A DNA stretch of 24,894 bases from Verrucomicrobiota bacterium (lineage in GTDB: Bacteria; Verrucomicrobiota; Verrucomicrobiae; Limisphaerales; UBA11358): positions 1 through 24,894 of the forward strand of contig JACZKP010000080.1 of assembly GCA_014860005.1 (NCBI GenBank). The letters run 5' to 3'. The notes under the pieces were generated by a model. That model was not told the origin of the DNA. It worked only from the letters and a program-made list of their open reading frames with translations, and did no database searches. Both the position numbers and the translations under genes were made by a program. Position 1 is the first letter of the stretch. Every line of letters begins with the position of its first letter. This document shows, piece after piece, positions 23,409 to 24,894 of the stretch.

Positions 23409-23963
23409 TCAGCGAAAAGGCGCGATGAGGTTATCAATGTGGCGTGGTTCCTTGCGCACTTCTTCAAAGGTTTTGACCAGAGCCTTGCGATGGCTTTCAG
23501 AGTTTTCAAAAAACCGGTTGTGGGTGACCTTCACGCGTGTGTAATGCCAAACTCGCTCGGTGGCGTTGAGTTCGGGCCAGTAGGGCGGCAGATGGAAAAC
23601 TTCCACGCGTTTCCGATTTTCAGAGAACCAGTCGTATAGTTCCGCTTTCGTGTGGTATCCCGCATTGTCCTGAATGAGATAAACCCTATGGTTTCGGCGG
23701 TAGAAGGCGGGCAAGACCACTTGATCCAGGAAAGCGCGGTAGGTTTCCCACTGAAAGTTTTCCTGGTGATGCAGGTAAGTAAATTCTGCCGTTTCCAAAC
23801 GCACCGCTCCGAATATTTTCCGGGAATTCCGCTCTCCTCGCGTCGGAATCTTCGGCTGGCAGCCGCGCGGCGCCCAGGTGGCATGCAGAGTCGGAGTCTG
23901 GCGGAAGGTCGCCTCGTCGGTGAAAATAATCACGGCCCCTTCCTTTTTCGCGTTTTTTTTAGC
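23409..23963 (-). CDS. IS630 transposase, catalytic frame (orfB)
   Basis: This is the DDE half of the transposase. The three acidic residues are visible in FTDEATF, LIQDNAGYH and NATERVWH, together with the family motifs WAPRGCQP and HLPPYWPELN. The open frame extends upstream to 24290, but only the part after the A8 run resembles transposase. It has no start codon of its own at the junction, and a -1 slip from orfA at 23953-23960 gives one continuous product of about 356 residues, the normal IS630 transposase length. The C-terminus lies just inside the left terminal repeat. Confidence 0.88.
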   Translation of the reverse strand, partial: AKKNAKKEGAVIIFTDEATFRQTPTLHATWAPRGCQPKIPTRGERNSRKIFGAVRLETAEFTYLHHQENFQWETYRAFLDQVVLPAFYRRNHRVYLIQDNAGYHTKAELYDWFSENRKRVEVFHLPPYWPELNATERVWHYTRVKVTHNRFFENSESHRKALVKTFEEVRKEPRHIDNLIAPFR

Positions 23964-24478
23964 TTCGGATAAGTGTAGCGAACCCATTTCCGGTGTTGCG
24001 TCAAATCCACTTGCACCAGACTGGCGACGGGACGTTGGACTGAATAGCCCATTTGCTTCAGAAGTTTGCGGACATGACCGGGATGATAGTTTTGGGAAAA
24101 CTCCTCCTCGATGACTTGCGCGATCAAAGGGGAGGTCCAGATCCCCGTATCGAAGCCGGCGGCGACAGGGCCGCTGTTTATTATGTCTGCCAAGATTGCT
24201 TGCTGGCCGTGACTCAAGCCTGCGGGGCGGCCACTGCGGTGACCTTCCGGCAAACTCTCCACTCCATAGTCGTTCCAGTTTTGAATCCACAGAGGAACAG
24301 TGCTGCGATGAACTCGCAAGGTTTGGGCGATGGTGCCGGTGGTCTTTCCTTCCAGGCTCAACAGAAGGCCCTGAATCCGAAGCATCACCTTGGGAACGCG
24401 GTCCTTTTTGGCCTGAGCCAGCAGTTTTTCTAGTTTTCGGGTGACCTTGAAATCACCACTGGCAAATACGGATTCCAT
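23930..24478 (-). CDS. IS630 transposase, DNA-binding frame (orfA)
   Basis: This is the N-terminal helix-turn-helix half, 182 residues from ATG 24478 (MESVFASGDFKVTRKL). It contains the resolvase/paired-like block LLLSLEGKTTGTIAQTLRVH followed by RSTVPLWIQNW, and the second, winged helix segment EEEFSQNYHPGHVRKLLKQM before GYSVQRP. On its own it stops shortly after the A8 run (KKTRKRKGP) and lacks all catalytic residues. A TTG 4 codons upstream could also start it. The product is probably made alone and also as an orfA-orfB fusion by frameshifting. Confidence 0.87.
   Translation of the reverse strand: MESVFASGDFKVTRKLEKLLAQAKKDRVPKVMLRIQGLLLSLEGKTTGTIAQTLRVHRSTVPLWIQNWNDYGVESLPEGHRSGRPAGLSHGQQAILADIINSGPVAAGFDTGIWTSPLIAQVIEEEFSQNYHPGHVRKLLKQMGYSVQRPVASLVQVDLTQHRKWVRYTYPKLKKTRKRKGP
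23953..23960 (-). other. A8 slippery run, likely programmed -1 frameshift
   Basis: On the minus strand the orfA frame reads CTA AAA AAA ACG. A -1 slip on the A-run gives CTA AAA AAA AAC GCG, which joins orfA exactly to the orfB reading NAKKEGAVIIF. Runs like this are known frameshift signals in IS elements. No stimulatory hairpin was searched for. Confidence 0.7.
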
Positions 24479-24512
24479 ATTTGCCAGCAAAAATAGCCTG
24501 AAACTCGATCAT

Positions 24513-24538
24513 TGTCGAATTACTTATGCGCGTCTATA
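24513..24538. repeat. IS630 terminal inverted repeat, right
   Basis: This 26-bp sequence is the perfect reverse complement of 23378-23403 and ends CGCGTCTATA at the TA target duplication. Confidence 0.92.
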
Positions 24539-24894
24539 TAGTGCGCTTTCCAGATGAGACTAACAATCCAAGGCCAGGCGCAGATGCTCCGCACCCGATC
24601 TCGATCTGCAGCCAGCCGTGGCAGACCCGCCTCCAAGGTTCGCACCACTCCGGCCATGTCCGAAAACACGCAGTTCGGAAATTCCTTTTCCCGCAGTTCA
24701 TCCCCCAGATGTTCCTGGGGATTGAGTTCGGGCGAATAACCCGGCAACCGGTGCAGGCGGATGTTTTCCGGTACCTCTAGCGCCTTGGCAACGTGCGAAC
24801 TGGCCCCATCCACGACCATGACGATGAAGTCTTTGGGGTGCGCCGCGCTGACTTGCGCCAGGAAGTCGCCCATGTGCTCGGTGTTCATGGCCGG
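24520..24894 (-). CDS. Second IS630-family transposase, partial, interrupted at its stop
   Basis: This is the C-terminal catalytic part of a different IS630-family transposase that continues past the right edge. It shows VVDGASSHVAKALEVPENIRL, LPGYSPELNPQEH (catalytic Glu) and the typical end RVRSICAWPWIVSL. The usual family reading PPYSPELNP...EHLWDELREK has Gly for Pro and Gly for Trp here. The genuine coding end is at 24541: His(CAC) followed by TAG before insertion. The new IS630 inserted at that CTAG, so the frame now runs seven codons into the insert (YIDAHK, then stop). It shares only fold-level motifs with the inserted element's transposase. Confidence 0.85.
   Translation of the reverse strand, partial: PAMNTEHMGDFLAQVSAAHPKDFIVMVVDGASSHVAKALEVPENIRLHRLPGYSPELNPQEHLGDELREKEFPNCVFSDMAGVVRTLEAGLPRLAADRDRVRSICAWPWIVSLIWKAHYIDAHK

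Larger units (their letters stand above)
23378..24538 (-). mobile_element. IS630-family insertion sequence, complete
   Basis: A 1161-bp element bounded by perfect 26-bp inverted repeats (23378-23403 and 24513-24538). It is flanked by TA duplications (23376-23377 and 24539-24540). Removing it with one TA restores CTAG, the preferred IS630 target. Because of the TATA context the inverted match reads 29 bp if the flanks are included. It encodes a two-frame DDE transposase on the minus strand. Both ends and all catalytic residues look intact, so it may be a recent, active insertion. Confidence 0.9.

Overview
The window looks like a chromosomal segment of a Verrucomicrobiota bacterium, probably of the Pedosphaera/Limisphaerales type. 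No rRNA or marker gene is present, so this rests on gene content: a prepilin-like protein with a C-terminal FADGH motif, three exported sulfatases, a sulfatase-DUF1080 fusion, a propeller-type sensor kinase, GC-rich hairpin repeats, and several genes that start without a Shine-Dalgarno sequence. No tRNA, rRNA or CRISPR array was seen.

Region 1 (1-6915, all +) is a cluster of small, mostly cytosolic proteins that ends in a large ECF sigma factor with a TPR-like tail (ECF42 type). Two YCII/DGPF-family paralogues bracket it. Between them lie a DUF1428 protein, a PhnB-like VOC protein, a decayed acetyltransferase tail running in frame into a MORN-repeat protein, a BNR propeller protein, an unknown protein, a MoaD/ThiS-like protein, a DoxX-like membrane protein and an anchored SRPBCC protein. 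Two matching promoter-like elements (TGTCCT, 16-17 nt, then CGTC inside GTTCGTCGCA) lie at nearly the same distance upstream of the first gene and the VOC gene, and are candidate targets of this sigma factor.

Region 2 (7015-14472) holds a convergent, stand-alone PTS EIIC permease (-). It is followed on + by a periplasmic-propeller histidine kinase, its NarL/FixJ-type response regulator, a secreted protein and a prepilin-like protein. A palindrome with NarL-like 7-2-7 geometry occurs just before the regulator and again before the secreted-protein gene, so it is probably the regulator's operator.

Region 3 (14619-23283, all +) is a polysaccharide-degradation block. It has three exported sulfatases with ATGA overlaps at both junctions (the third fused to DUF1080), a secreted GH43/GH32-like five-bladed propeller protein, and a GH32 fructan hydrolase whose 5' end contains a GC-rich hairpin repeat. 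Together with the sensor kinase and the EIIC this suggests sensing and breakdown of a sulfated, possibly fructose-containing glycan; that is inference.

Region 4 (23284-24894) is a complete IS630-family element (1161 bp, perfect 26-bp terminal repeats, TA target duplication, two ORFs joined at an A8 slippery run). It is inserted exactly at the stop codon of a second, different IS630-family transposase that runs off the right edge.
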